The position numbers were made by a program, and so were the translations under genes. The notes below the pieces were generated by a model that did no database searches, had not been told where the DNA came from, and saw nothing but the letters and a program-made list of their open reading frames with translations. DNA of 64,000 nt from JANQOH01 sp965214495 (GTDB lineage Bacteria; Pseudomonadota; Alphaproteobacteria; UBA7887). This document shows, one piece after another, positions 1 to 8,099 of this stretch; position 1 is the first letter of the stretch, and the number at the start of each line of letters is the position of its first letter. Where the stretch lies: assembly GCA_965214495.1 (NCBI GenBank), contig OZ243958.1:1426001-1490000 (forward strand), given 5' to 3'.

Positions 1-48
1 TGGCACACTCGGCAACCTCGGCGCACGCATCTCGGAAAGGACGGGGCG

Positions 49-660
49 ATGGGCGGATCGATCGACTACTTCCTGGCGTTGTCCTCGCCCTGGACCTATC
101 TCGCGGGGCCGCGCTTCCGGCGGCTCGTCGAGGAGCATGACCTCGCGCTCGCCTGCAAGCCTTACGACATCATGACGGTGTTCCGACGCAACGGCACCAG
201 GCCGGTCGGTGAGCGCCCGAAGCCGGTGCAGGCGAACCGCTTGCGCGAACTGGCGCGCTGGCGCACCTGCCTCGACATGCCCCTCAATCTGCATCCGGCC
301 CATTTCCCGGTCGATCCGACGCTTGCCGGCAAAGCGCTGATCGCCGCGCAGCAGGCCGGTGCGGACCGCGACCGGACGATGCGGTTCGCCGACGGCTGCC
401 TCGCCGCGTGCTGGGCGGAGGAGCGCGACATCGCCGATCCCGCGACCGTCGCCGCGGTCGCCGACCGCTGCGGCCTCGACGGCGCGGCGCTGGTCCGCGA
501 GGCCGACGGCGCCGCGGCCGACCGGGCCTTCCAGCGCAATACGCAGGAAGCGATCGACAAGGACGTGTTCGGCTCGCCCACCTGGGTGATCGGCAACGAA
601 CTGTTCTGGGGCCAGGACCGTCTCACCTTCCTCGCGCGCCACCTCGAATCGCTCGCCTGA
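49..660 (+). CDS. 2-hydroxychromene-2-carboxylate isomerase / DsbA-like kappa-class GST family protein
   Basis: A 203-residue thioredoxin-fold protein of the HCCA isomerase/kappa-GST family. These glutathione-dependent enzymes act in aromatic degradation, although many homologues have other or unknown substrates. The N-terminal SSPWTYL stretch holds the catalytic serine position of the family, and the C-terminal GSPTWVIGNELFWGQDRL segment is the family's typical cis-Pro and substrate-lid region. Length is normal. The ATG is preceded by a GGAAAGGA Shine-Dalgarno. No naphthalene-pathway genes lie nearby, so the substrate cannot be assigned. It ends six bases from the convergent lipB stop. Confidence 0.85.
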   Translation: MGGSIDYFLALSSPWTYLAGPRFRRLVEEHDLALACKPYDIMTVFRRNGTRPVGERPKPVQANRLRELARWRTCLDMPLNLHPAHFPVDPTLAGKALIAAQQAGADRDRTMRFADGCLAACWAEERDIADPATVAAVADRCGLDGAALVREADGAAADRAFQRNTQEAIDKDVFGSPTWVIGNELFWGQDRLTFLARHLESLA

Positions 661-665
661 CGCCG

Positions 666-1304
666 TCATCCTGCGAAACGGTCGCCGAAGCGCGCCCGCA
701 ACGCGGCATCGAGGTCGCTCATCGCCGCCGGAACGCGAAGCTCGGCCAGCGAGGTGACGCCGCCGCCGCGAATGCCGCACGGCACGATGCCCGCATAGCG
801 CGACAGGTCCGGGGCAACGTTGACCGCCACCCCGTGAAAGCTCACCCAGCGCCGCAGGCGGATTCCGATCGCCGCGATCTTGGCTTCCCGTCCGTCGGGC
901 CCGGTCGTCCACACGCCGGTCCGTCCCGCGCGGCGGAACCCGCGAACACCCAGATCGCCGAGCGAGTCGATCACCCAGTCTTCGAGAGCGCACACGAAGC
1001 GCCGTATGTCGGCGCTGCGGCCGGCGCGCTTGAGGTCGAGCATGACATAGGCGATTCGCTGACCCGGCCCGTGATAGGTGTAGCGGCCGCCACGACCGGA
1101 CTCGTGAACCGGCAGACCGCCGGGATCGATCAGTTCGTCGGCCCGCGCGCTGGTCCCGCGGGTATAGAGCGGCGGATGTTCGAGCAGCCACACGAGCTCG
1201 CGCGCGCGCCCGGCCCGGATCGCCGCGACCCGCGATTCCATCGCCGCCACCGCCGCCGGGTAACCGACCGGCCGGTCGTCGGTCCGCCACTCGACGCCAC
1301 CCAT
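666..1304 (-). CDS. lipB: Lipoyl(octanoyl) transferase LipB
   Basis: Transfers octanoate from octanoyl-ACP to lipoyl domains of 2-oxoacid dehydrogenases and GcvH, in the cytosol, as the first step of lipoate synthesis. The 212-residue protein shows the signature GRGGRYTYHGPGQ, the catalytic cysteine in IVPCGI, and the catalytic lysine in AKIAAIGI. The ATG at 1304 gives the usual family length. A longer frame reaching 1484 would run through the tRNA-Leu gene and add 60 low-complexity residues, so I rejected it. LipA is not in the window. Confidence 0.95.
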   Translation of the reverse strand: MGGVEWRTDDRPVGYPAAVAAMESRVAAIRAGRARELVWLLEHPPLYTRGTSARADELIDPGGLPVHESGRGGRYTYHGPGQRIAYVMLDLKRAGRSADIRRFVCALEDWVIDSLGDLGVRGFRRAGRTGVWTTGPDGREAKIAAIGIRLRRWVSFHGVAVNVAPDLSRYAGIVPCGIRGGGVTSLAELRVPAAMSDLDAALRARFGDRFAG

Positions 1305-1382
1305 CGCCGGACCGTAGCACGTGTTGCGCGGCGGCGGCGGATTTGCTATCCGGCGCGGGGGCGGAAAGCCGCCCCGGCAAGT

Positions 1383-1469
1383 GCGGTCGTGGCGGAACTG
1401 GTAGACGCGCAGCGTTGAGGTCGCTGTGGGGGCAACCCCGTGGAAGTTCGAGTCTTCTCGACCGCACCA
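1383..1469 (+). tRNA. tRNA-Leu(GAG)
   Basis: An 87-base class II tRNA. The acceptor stem GCGGTCG pairs with CGACCGC, and the 3' ACCA is encoded in the genome. The anticodon stem AGCG/CGCT encloses the loop TTGAGGT with GAG at 1417-1419. A long variable arm (GTGGGGGCAACCCCGTG) and T-arm GAAGTTCGAGTCTTC follow, as expected for leucine. It sits between divergent lipB and mgtE. Confidence 0.96.
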
Positions 1470-1528
1470 TCCGACCTGACTCATGGCCGGCGCCCGTGCG
1501 ATGCGGCAACGGCGTCCGCGGGGCGGGG

Positions 1529-2902
1529 ATGACGGTGACCGAAACGAATCCGGTGGACCGTTCGCCGCTGACGCCCGATCGGGTGCGCGCGGTCGCCGCC
1601 GCGCTCGCGTCCGGTGACGGCGCCGCGGCGCGCCGGCTGGTCGCGCCGCTGCACAGCGCCGACCTCGCCGACCTGCTGGAAGGGCTGAAGAGCGCCGACC
1701 GCGCCGCCCTGCTGGCGGTCATCGGCCCGGGCCTGGATCCGGACGCGCTCGCCAATCTGGACGAGACCGTTCGCGACCGCGTGCTGGAGACCATCGACGA
1801 CGCCGGGATCGCCGCCGCTGCGGCGGAACTCGATACCGGCGACGCCGCCTACCTCATCGAGGACCTCGACGAAGGCGCCCGCCGCCGTGTGCTCGACGCG
1901 ATGCCGGATGCCGACCGCCGGCTTCTCGAAACCGCCCTGTCCTATCCCGACAGCAGCGCCGGGCGGTTGATGCAACGCGACTGCGTCGCGGTGCCGTCTT
2001 ACTGGTCGGTCGGGCAGGTGCTCGACTGGCTGCGGCAGAGCGACGACCTGCCCGACGAGTTCTACGAAATTTTCGTCGTCGATCCGCGCCACCGCCCGGT
2101 CGGCGCGGTGCCGCTCCACCGCGCCGTGCGCACCCGGCGCCCCGTCGGCATTTCCACCGTCATGCGGCCCGACTTGCCGTTGATCCCGGTCGACATGGAC
2201 CAGGAGGACGTCGCATACCGGTTCGATCAATACGATCTCGCCTCGGCCGCTGTCGTGGGGCCGGACGGGCGCCTGCTCGGCCAGATCACGGTCGATGACG
2301 TGATGGACGTCATGCAGGAAGAGGCGGAGGAAGACATCCATCGTCTCGGCGGCGTGACCGCCGAGGGCGACCTTCACCTCGGCGCGCTCGGCACGGTGCG
2401 CCGACGCTGGGCGTGGTTGCTGGTCAATCTGGCGACCGCGGTTCTCGCCTCGCTCACCATCGCCTTGTTCGCCGAGACCATCGAGCAGCTCGTGGCTCTC
2501 GCCGTCCTGATGCCGATCGTGGCGTCGATGGGCGGTAACGCCGGAACGCAGACCATGACCGTCGCGGTGCGCGCGCTCGCCACCAGAGAGCTGAACGCCG
2601 CCAACGCCGCGCGCATCCTGTGGAAGGAATGCATCGTCGCCTCGACCAACGGGATTCTGTTCGCCGTGGTGACCGGCGTTGTGGCCGTTCTCTGGTTCGG
2701 CGATCCGATGATCGGCGCCGTGATCGGCCTCGCCGTCGTCATCAACCTGATCGTCGCCGGTGCTGCCGGCATGGCGATCCCGCTCGGGCTCGCGCGCGCC
2801 GGGGTCGATCCGGCGATTTCCGCCGGCGTGTTGCTCACGACGGTTACCGACGTGGTCGGCTTCTTCGTGTTTCTCGGCCTCGCCAGGGCCATCGTTCTCT
2901 GA
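1529..2902 (+). CDS. mgtE: Magnesium transporter MgtE
   Basis: Inner-membrane Mg2+ channel of 457 residues. The layout is the family's: a helical MgtE N domain (about 1-140), two CBS domains that sense cytosolic Mg2+ (about 145-270), a linking helix, and five membrane helices in the C-terminal 180 residues. The pore signature MPIVASMGGNAGTQT is present. The ATG at 1529 was chosen because earlier in-frame starts would overlap tRNA-Leu. The stop lies two bases before the aldo/keto reductase start, so the two are probably co-transcribed. Confidence 0.94.
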   Translation: MTVTETNPVDRSPLTPDRVRAVAAALASGDGAAARRLVAPLHSADLADLLEGLKSADRAALLAVIGPGLDPDALANLDETVRDRVLETIDDAGIAAAAAELDTGDAAYLIEDLDEGARRRVLDAMPDADRRLLETALSYPDSSAGRLMQRDCVAVPSYWSVGQVLDWLRQSDDLPDEFYEIFVVDPRHRPVGAVPLHRAVRTRRPVGISTVMRPDLPLIPVDMDQEDVAYRFDQYDLASAAVVGPDGRLLGQITVDDVMDVMQEEAEEDIHRLGGVTAEGDLHLGALGTVRRRWAWLLVNLATAVLASLTIALFAETIEQLVALAVLMPIVASMGGNAGTQTMTVAVRALATRELNAANAARILWKECIVASTNGILFAVVTGVVAVLWFGDPMIGAVIGLAVVINLIVAGAAGMAIPLGLARAGVDPAISAGVLLTTVTDVVGFFVFLGLARAIVL

Positions 2903-2904
2903 CC

Positions 2905-3867
2905 ATGGAATACACCGCTCTCGGGCGCACCGGTCTGCGTGTGTCGGTCGCCGGGCTCGGCTGCGGCGGCAGCAGCCGCCTGGGTATGACGACCGGCAAG
3001 ACCCGCGCCGAATCGATCGCTGTCGTTCGCCGCGCGCTCGATCTCGGGGTCAATTTCTTCGACACCGCCGAAGCCTACGGCACCGAGACGATCCTGGGCG
3101 AGGCGCTGCGCGCGGTGCCGCGAGACCGGTTCGTCATCTCCACGAAAACCCAGGCGCGGCGCGCCGGCGTCCTGCGCACGCCCGAGGAGGTGGTCGCGAG
3201 CCTCGACCGGTCGCTGCGGCGCCTCGGCGTGGACCGTATCAACGTCTTCCTGCTGCACGCGGTCGCCCCGCGGGACTACGAGATGGCGCGCGACCGCCTG
3301 CGCCCGGCGCTCGAACGCGCGCGCGAGGCCGGCAAGATCGGCCATGTGGGCATCACCGAGACCGCGCCGAACGATCCGCGCCACCGAACGCTCGAACGCG
3401 CGCTGGCCGACGGCGGCTGGGCGGTCGCGATGTTCGCGTTCCACATGATGAACCAGAACGCGCGTCAACGGGTTTTTCCCGCCGCGCGCGCAACCGGCGT
3501 CGGCACGCTGATCATGTTCGCGGTGCGCGCGATCTTCAGCGACCCCGCCTATCTCGCACGCACGATAACCGAACTCGCGGATGCGGGCCGCATACCCCCG
3601 GAGGCGTGCGCGCGGACCCGGCAGCTCGATTTCCTCGTGCGTCCCGGCGGCGCGGAGAGCGTCATCGACGCCGCCTACCGCTATGCGCGCCACGAACCCG
3701 GCGCCGACGTCGTCCTGTTCGGCACCGGTGAGATCGCGCATGTGGAGACCAATGTGGCGTCGATCCTGCGCCCGCCCCTGCCCGCCGCCGACCGCGAGCG
3801 CCTCGCGGCCTGGTTCGGCGCGCTCGAGGGCGTCGGCCTCGACCTACCGCGGCGCGCGCCGCGCTGA
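2905..3867 (+). CDS. Aldo/keto reductase
   Basis: A 320-residue NADPH-type aldo/keto reductase (TIM barrel). The catalytic tetrad can be read: Asp and Tyr in FFDTAEAYG, Lys in ISTKTQA and His in FLLHAV. It starts two bases after the mgtE stop, suggesting translational coupling. The substrate is unknown, since the family reduces diverse aldehydes and ketones and the neighbours give no clue. The 3' end overlaps the convergent Rap1a/Tai-domain gene by 24 bases. Confidence 0.87.
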   Translation: MEYTALGRTGLRVSVAGLGCGGSSRLGMTTGKTRAESIAVVRRALDLGVNFFDTAEAYGTETILGEALRAVPRDRFVISTKTQARRAGVLRTPEEVVASLDRSLRRLGVDRINVFLLHAVAPRDYEMARDRLRPALERAREAGKIGHVGITETAPNDPRHRTLERALADGGWAVAMFAFHMMNQNARQRVFPAARATGVGTLIMFAVRAIFSDPAYLARTITELADAGRIPPEACARTRQLDFLVRPGGAESVIDAAYRYARHEPGADVVLFGTGEIAHVETNVASILRPPLPAADRERLAAWFGALEGVGLDLPRRAPR

Positions 3868-4278
3868 GCGACGGCAGGGAAAGGTTTCGGCGAGCATCGC
3901 GGCCGCGACGACCGCGATCGACGCCGGGCCCGGAATGCCGGGGTTGGCCTCGAGATAGTCGACCAGCCGGTCGGCGGCCCACGCCGCTTGCAGGACTGCG
4001 CCGGGCGGCGGGCAGAACAGGGGCGCATCGCCGCGGCGAACGAGTTCCCGGTTCGCCGCATCGAAGCCGGCGAGAATCCCGTCGACGGCGACGAACAACA
4101 GGCCGCGCGCCCTGTCGTCGCCGCCCGTCGCCAGTTCCAGGAAACGCGCCGTGTTCATATGGTTCTGCGCCGGCGCCGCGGCGCACGCAACCAGCAACGC
4201 AGCCAGCATCGCCCCCCTCAGCGCCCGCAAGCGGAGAAGGGGGAACGAACGGGGAGGACCGGGCACGTCGTCGGACAT
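3844..4278 (-). CDS. Secreted Rap1a/Tai-domain protein
   Basis: A 144-residue protein. An N-terminal hydrophobic stretch (MLAALLVACAAAPAQ) reads as a signal peptide. The rest fits the Rap1a/Tai fold: NTARFLELATGG, a central GLLFVAVDGI helix, an FCPPP motif, VDYLEANP, and a terminal ETFPC. In Serratia and Enterobacter such proteins are periplasmic immunity factors against type VI amidase toxins. Orphan copies without effectors are also common, and none is seen here. The start at 4278 was chosen because the upstream extension is Arg/Ala-rich. An alternative ATG lies just before the signal peptide. A second member lies at 54528-54935. Confidence 0.72.
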   Translation of the reverse strand: MSDDVPGPPRSFPLLRLRALRGAMLAALLVACAAAPAQNHMNTARFLELATGGDDRARGLLFVAVDGILAGFDAANRELVRRGDAPLFCPPPGAVLQAAWAADRLVDYLEANPGIPGPASIAVVAAAMLAETFPCRRSARRAPR

Positions 4279-4424
4279 GGCGAGGGTTCTCCGTGCCGGG
4301 TCGGTGCGCGGGCGTCTCGCCCGCATCTTCGCTTTGCGCGCATATGCGGACGAAACGGCCGCGCACCAAGCCGCCAAGCGCCCGAGTGTCCATCATGAGA
4401 ACCGCTGGCGGCGCGGACAGCCGA

Positions 4425-4453
4425 TTGTAACCCGTCCGGCGGCGCGCTACAGG
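4425..4453 (+). promoter_or_regulatory. Candidate promoter for the Fic gene
   Basis: TTGTAA (4425-4430) and TACAGG (4448-4453) are separated by 17 bases and lie 44 bases upstream of the Fic start codon. The matches to -35 and -10 consensus are partial, so this is a suggestion only. Confidence 0.33.
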
Positions 4454-4497
4454 TTTCAGCGGGGAGTCGACAGCGGAAAAGGATTCGGGGCGGGACG

Positions 4498-5613
4498 ATG
4501 GCGGTCATCCGTTACCACGAGGGCAGGTTTCCACCGGGCGACCGCATCGATTGGCGGCGGCTGATCCCGTTCATTGGCCCGGCAACGGCGGCGTTGGCGC
4601 GCTATGACGGGATGCTCGCCGCCGTTCCGAACCCCCGTATTCTGCTGTCGCCTCTATCGACCCAGGAAGCGGTGCTCTCCTCGCGAATCGAGGGCACGCA
4701 GGCCACCATGGGGGAAGTGCTGGAGTTCGAGGCCGGGCGCGAACCGGGCTCGCCAGCGCGCCGCGAAGACATCGGCGAGGTGCTCAACTATCGCTCCGCC
4801 ATGCGGCGCGCGGAAGAAATGCTGGAGACGCTGCCGCTATCCCAGCGCGTCATCCGCGACGCGCACGCTGTCCTGCTCGCAGGCGTGCGCGGAAAGGGCC
4901 AGTCTCCCGGCGCGTATCGGCGCGTCGCCAACTGGATCGGCCCTCCCGGATGCGGCATCGACGAGGCCACATTCGTACCCATCGGTGCGAACAGGCTTCC
5001 GAACGCGATGAGCGCGTGGGAGCGCTATATCCACGAGGACGCTCCCGATCGGCTGGTGCAGCTCGCCATCCTTCACGCCGAGTTCGAAGCCTTGCACCCG
5101 TTCCTGGATGGCAACGGTCGCATGGGGCGCATGTTGGTGCCGCTGTTCCTGTGGCAACACAACCTCATCCGGGCGCCCATGTTCTATATCAGCGCCTATT
5201 TCGAGGCTCGGCGCAATGCCTACTATGACGGTCTGCTCGCCGTCTCGCGCGACGACGATTGGACCGGCTGGTGCCGGTTCTTCCTGAAAGCGGTGCAAAC
5301 GCAGGCCGAAGACAATCTGGCGAAGACCCGTGGCATTCTCAGCCTGTATGAAGGCATGAAAGACCAGATCGTAAACACGGCTCGGTCGCAATATGCCATC
5401 CACGCCCTGGACTGGATATTCGAGCGGCCGATCTTCAGGAGCACCGATTTCGTCGCAGCGGCCGGTATCCCGAAGCCCACGGCGCGGCGGCTGTTGAACG
5501 TGCTGCGCGACCGCGAAATCCTGCGGGTGATCGTACCTGGGAGCGGGCGGCGGGCGGCTGTGTTCATCTATCCCGCTCTTCTCAATATAGCGGAAGGGCG
5601 AGAGATTTTTTGA
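4498..5613 (+). CDS. Fic/DOC family AMP-transferase with N-terminal inhibitory helix
   Basis: A 371-residue Fic protein. The active-site motif HPFLDGNGRMGR is complete; its His (residue 200) is the catalytic base for transferring AMP to a protein hydroxyl. An N-terminal SSRIEG motif (residues 61-66) fits the class II built-in inhibitory helix whose Glu blocks ATP. The domain order is Fic_N, Fic core, then a C-terminal winged helix (about 290-371) resembling a DNA-binding or dimerisation module. No antitoxin gene adjoins it, consistent with self-inhibition. The target is unknown. It stands alone with spacers on both sides. Confidence 0.9.
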   Translation: MAVIRYHEGRFPPGDRIDWRRLIPFIGPATAALARYDGMLAAVPNPRILLSPLSTQEAVLSSRIEGTQATMGEVLEFEAGREPGSPARREDIGEVLNYRSAMRRAEEMLETLPLSQRVIRDAHAVLLAGVRGKGQSPGAYRRVANWIGPPGCGIDEATFVPIGANRLPNAMSAWERYIHEDAPDRLVQLAILHAEFEALHPFLDGNGRMGRMLVPLFLWQHNLIRAPMFYISAYFEARRNAYYDGLLAVSRDDDWTGWCRFFLKAVQTQAEDNLAKTRGILSLYEGMKDQIVNTARSQYAIHALDWIFERPIFRSTDFVAAAGIPKPTARRLLNVLRDREILRVIVPGSGRRAAVFIYPALLNIAEGREIF

Positions 5614-6243
5614 TGCGCACCAGCGAGACGAGAGCGGGCTTTCATCTCGATTTTCGGGCAAAGTGAGTCACAAACTGCTTTGTTGCTCACAGGCGATCAA
5701 CAAGCGTTCAGGCCATCCGCCAACCTGCGACCGCTCCGGCAGCGCGGCACCGCAAGAGAACGCCGGCGGCCGGCCTCGTTTTTCCCCACTCCCGAGCGTT
5801 GCGGATGGAAGGGACATGGTTTGACGGTCATACATGGCATACAACGCCGTTTGTCGGTCGTTCTTCCAGGCAAAGTGGCCGACAACCGGCGTTGACAGCC
5901 ACGGATAGCCGGTACCGGCCACAGAGCCGGACGACGAGTGTTCATCCCTGTATCGGCCTGTCGCCGACCGACGGTTCGCGCCTGTGGGCGACGGTCGCGG
6001 CGAGATCGAGATCGACGGCGAGGGAGCGGTCCGATCGCAGTCGAGCGACTTGATGGTGGTAACGGCGGCGCCGGATCCGATCGAAGCCGCCGCTGCCCTG
6101 TGCGCCGAGTCATTCGGCTTCCCGCCGCAAACGCACCGGGGTCGCATGGTTTTTCTCCTCCGCCCCCGCTACAACGGCGCGCAGCATGAATCGACCGGCG
6201 GGGCCGCTTGTCCCGATACGGACGATGGTCCCGGAGCGCGGGC
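5614..6243 (+). other. Gene-free spacer with two inverted repeats
   Basis: No convincing gene is visible in 630 bases; the open frames are Arg/Pro-rich shadows. Two structures stand out. GTGAG/CTCAC with inner ACAAA/TTTGT (5663-5690) forms a hairpin 50 bases after the Fic stop and may terminate transcription, although no T tract follows. Arms at 5844-5857 and 5879-5892 pair at 13 of 14 positions around a 21-base loop. The function of the second structure is unknown. Confidence 0.45.
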
Positions 6244-7206
6244 ATGGGCGTGAAACTGGGATATCTCCTGCCGACCCGCGAGCACGTGATGGCGGACGAA
6301 CCCGCCGCCGCGCCGCTGCTGGCGCTCGCCGACCGCGCCGAGGCGCTCGGCTACGACTCGGTGTGGGCCGGCGACTCGCTGCTCGCGCGGCCGCGGCACG
6401 AACCGCTGACATTGCTCGCCGCCGTCGCCGGAAGAACCCGGCGAGTCACGGTCGGCACCGCGATCCTGCTGCCCGCGCTGCGCAATCCGGTGACGCTCGC
6501 GCATCAGGCGGCGACTCTCGACCGGATAGCCGAAGGCCGTCTGGTCCTGGGCGTCGGGATCGCCAGCGACGTGCCGAACGTCCGCGCCGAGTTCGCCGCC
6601 GCCGGCGTGCCCTTCGAAAAGCGCGTCGGACGGATGCTCGAGGGCTTGCGCCTGTGCCGCGCGCTGTGGCGGGGCGGAACGGTGACGTGGAATGGCCGAT
6701 GGACGGTCGCGAACGGTGCGCTGGCACCGACTCCGCATCGCCCCGGCGGCCCGCCGATCTGGGGCGGCGGAACCGTGCGTGCGGCGCTCGAACGCGCCGC
6801 GCGCCATTACGATGGCTGGTTTCCCACCGGACCGGATGCGGAAGGGTGGGGCGCGCACTGGCGCCAGACGCGCGAGATCGCCCGCGCCGCCGGCCGCGAC
6901 CCGGCGGCGCTGATCGGCGCGGTCTATCTGACCCTCGCGATCGACGCCGACGCAGCGCGCGCCCGGGCCCGCATCGACCGCTACCTCGAACACTACTACG
7001 GGCAACCGGCGGCGCTGCTGCGCAAGCGCCAGGCGTGCTATGGCGGCCCGGCGGACGGTGCCGCCGCGTGGCTCGCCGGCTACGCAGCGGCGGGCGCGCA
7101 GCATCTGGTGCTGCGCTTCGTCGGCGATCACGAACGCCAGCTCGAAGCCGTCGCCGGTCTGCGCGCGGAGATCGCTCGGGGCGAAGAGGGCGCCAGGACT
7201 CAGTAA
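6244..7206 (+). CDS. LLM-class F420/FMN-dependent oxidoreductase
   Basis: A 320-residue luciferase-like TIM-barrel oxidoreductase. Features seen are the N-terminal KLGYLLPTRE strand, DSVWAGDSLLARPRHEPLTLLA, the NPVTLAHQAATLDRIAEGRLVLGVG segment typical of the family, and PPIWGGG. Cofactor (FMN or F420) and substrate cannot be told from sequence. The ATG at 6244 was preferred over an in-frame ATG 36 bases upstream because the protein then opens directly with the first barrel strand. The 3' end overlaps the convergent VOC gene by seven bases. Confidence 0.85.
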   Translation: MGVKLGYLLPTREHVMADEPAAAPLLALADRAEALGYDSVWAGDSLLARPRHEPLTLLAAVAGRTRRVTVGTAILLPALRNPVTLAHQAATLDRIAEGRLVLGVGIASDVPNVRAEFAAAGVPFEKRVGRMLEGLRLCRALWRGGTVTWNGRWTVANGALAPTPHRPGGPPIWGGGTVRAALERAARHYDGWFPTGPDAEGWGAHWRQTREIARAAGRDPAALIGAVYLTLAIDADAARARARIDRYLEHYYGQPAALLRKRQACYGGPADGAAAWLAGYAAAGAQHLVLRFVGDHERQLEAVAGLRAEIARGEEGARTQ

Positions 7207-8075
7207 GGCTCCGCCAGCGCCCACGAACGGTATTCGTGACCGGGCGCAAACGCCGCGTTGGTCTGGTCGGGATTGCGATTGACCAGCGGTCTGGCGAACA
7301 GCGGGTGGGTCATCGCACGCACTTCGTGCTCCACCCGGTAAAGCGCCGCGCCGCTCTCCGGATCGACGATGTCGAGGAACCGATACTGATAGCGGTCGCT
7401 TTCCTCCGAAACCAGGCCGCGGCGGTCGAGCCAGGCGTGCGGTCCGGAGAAGTTCGCCACGTAGATCTGAATGTGGTGGCCGTCCCAGGCGGGCAACGGG
7501 CGAGAGGTTTCGACGAAGATCAGCTCCTGGCCGTAACCCGCAGGCACCCGCGCCGCCGCAGCGCCGTTCCAGATGCCCCGGCGCGCCGGCGCGCCCAGAA
7601 CCTGGCAGTAGAACCGGACGATGCCGTCGGCGCTGCCGGGCGCCGCGTCGAACGCGACATAGGCGATGCCGAGCGCCGTTCGACCGCCGTCCGCCGGCGC
7701 GTGGCAGCGAATGCGGTTGCCCCACGGACAGGTCGCCTCCACTTCCCCGTCGCCCTCCGCGTAATCGAAGGCCGTGCCGGCGAGCGCGTCGTGCACGCGC
7801 GAGAGACGCCGCAAAAGCGCGTCGAGGTCCGGTAGCACGAGACCGACGCAGCCGCGCAGCATCTGGGCCGGACCGGTGGGAAGATGAAACTGGCTCCGCC
7901 CCGCATTGATCCACATGTTGGTCACGCCGGTCATCAGATAGGGGTCGCGCGTCAGTCCGAGGCCGGCGACATAGAACAGCGTCGCCAAGCGCTGGTCGGG
8001 CACCCGGATGTTGACGTGTTCGAGCGCGACGATGTTGCCGGTGTCTTCCGCGCTCCGATCCCATGGACCGTCCAT
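7200..8075 (-). CDS. VOC (glyoxalase/dioxygenase fold) family protein
   Basis: A 291-residue protein with two vicinal-oxygen-chelate modules. The first begins at ALEHVNIRVPDQRLATLFYVAGLGL, and the second runs through GIAYVAFDAAPGSADGIVRFYCQVLG to HHIQIYVANF. His and Glu positions (EHVNIRV, HHIQIYV) could hold a metal. Two-module VOC proteins include extradiol dioxygenases and lyases, but the reaction is not predictable here. It lies 24 bases downstream of the acyl-CoA-dehydrogenase-like gene on the same strand, so the two may serve one catabolic pathway. Confidence 0.78.
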   Translation of the reverse strand: MDGPWDRSAEDTGNIVALEHVNIRVPDQRLATLFYVAGLGLTRDPYLMTGVTNMWINAGRSQFHLPTGPAQMLRGCVGLVLPDLDALLRRLSRVHDALAGTAFDYAEGDGEVEATCPWGNRIRCHAPADGGRTALGIAYVAFDAAPGSADGIVRFYCQVLGAPARRGIWNGAAAARVPAGYGQELIFVETSRPLPAWDGHHIQIYVANFSGPHAWLDRRGLVSEESDRYQYRFLDIVDPESGAALYRVEHEVRAMTHPLFARPLVNRNPDQTNAAFAPGHEYRSWALAEPY

Positions 8076-8099
8076 GTCGTGTCCTCCCTTCCCGTCGGG

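Noticed and set aside
1305..1484. N-terminal extension of LipB
   Set aside because: It would be translated through the antisense of tRNA-Leu, and the added residues have no family similarity.
3844..4278. Type VI secretion immunity function stated as fact
   Set aside because: The fold resembles Rap1a/Tai, but no secretion or effector gene is in the window, so only the domain resemblance is reported.
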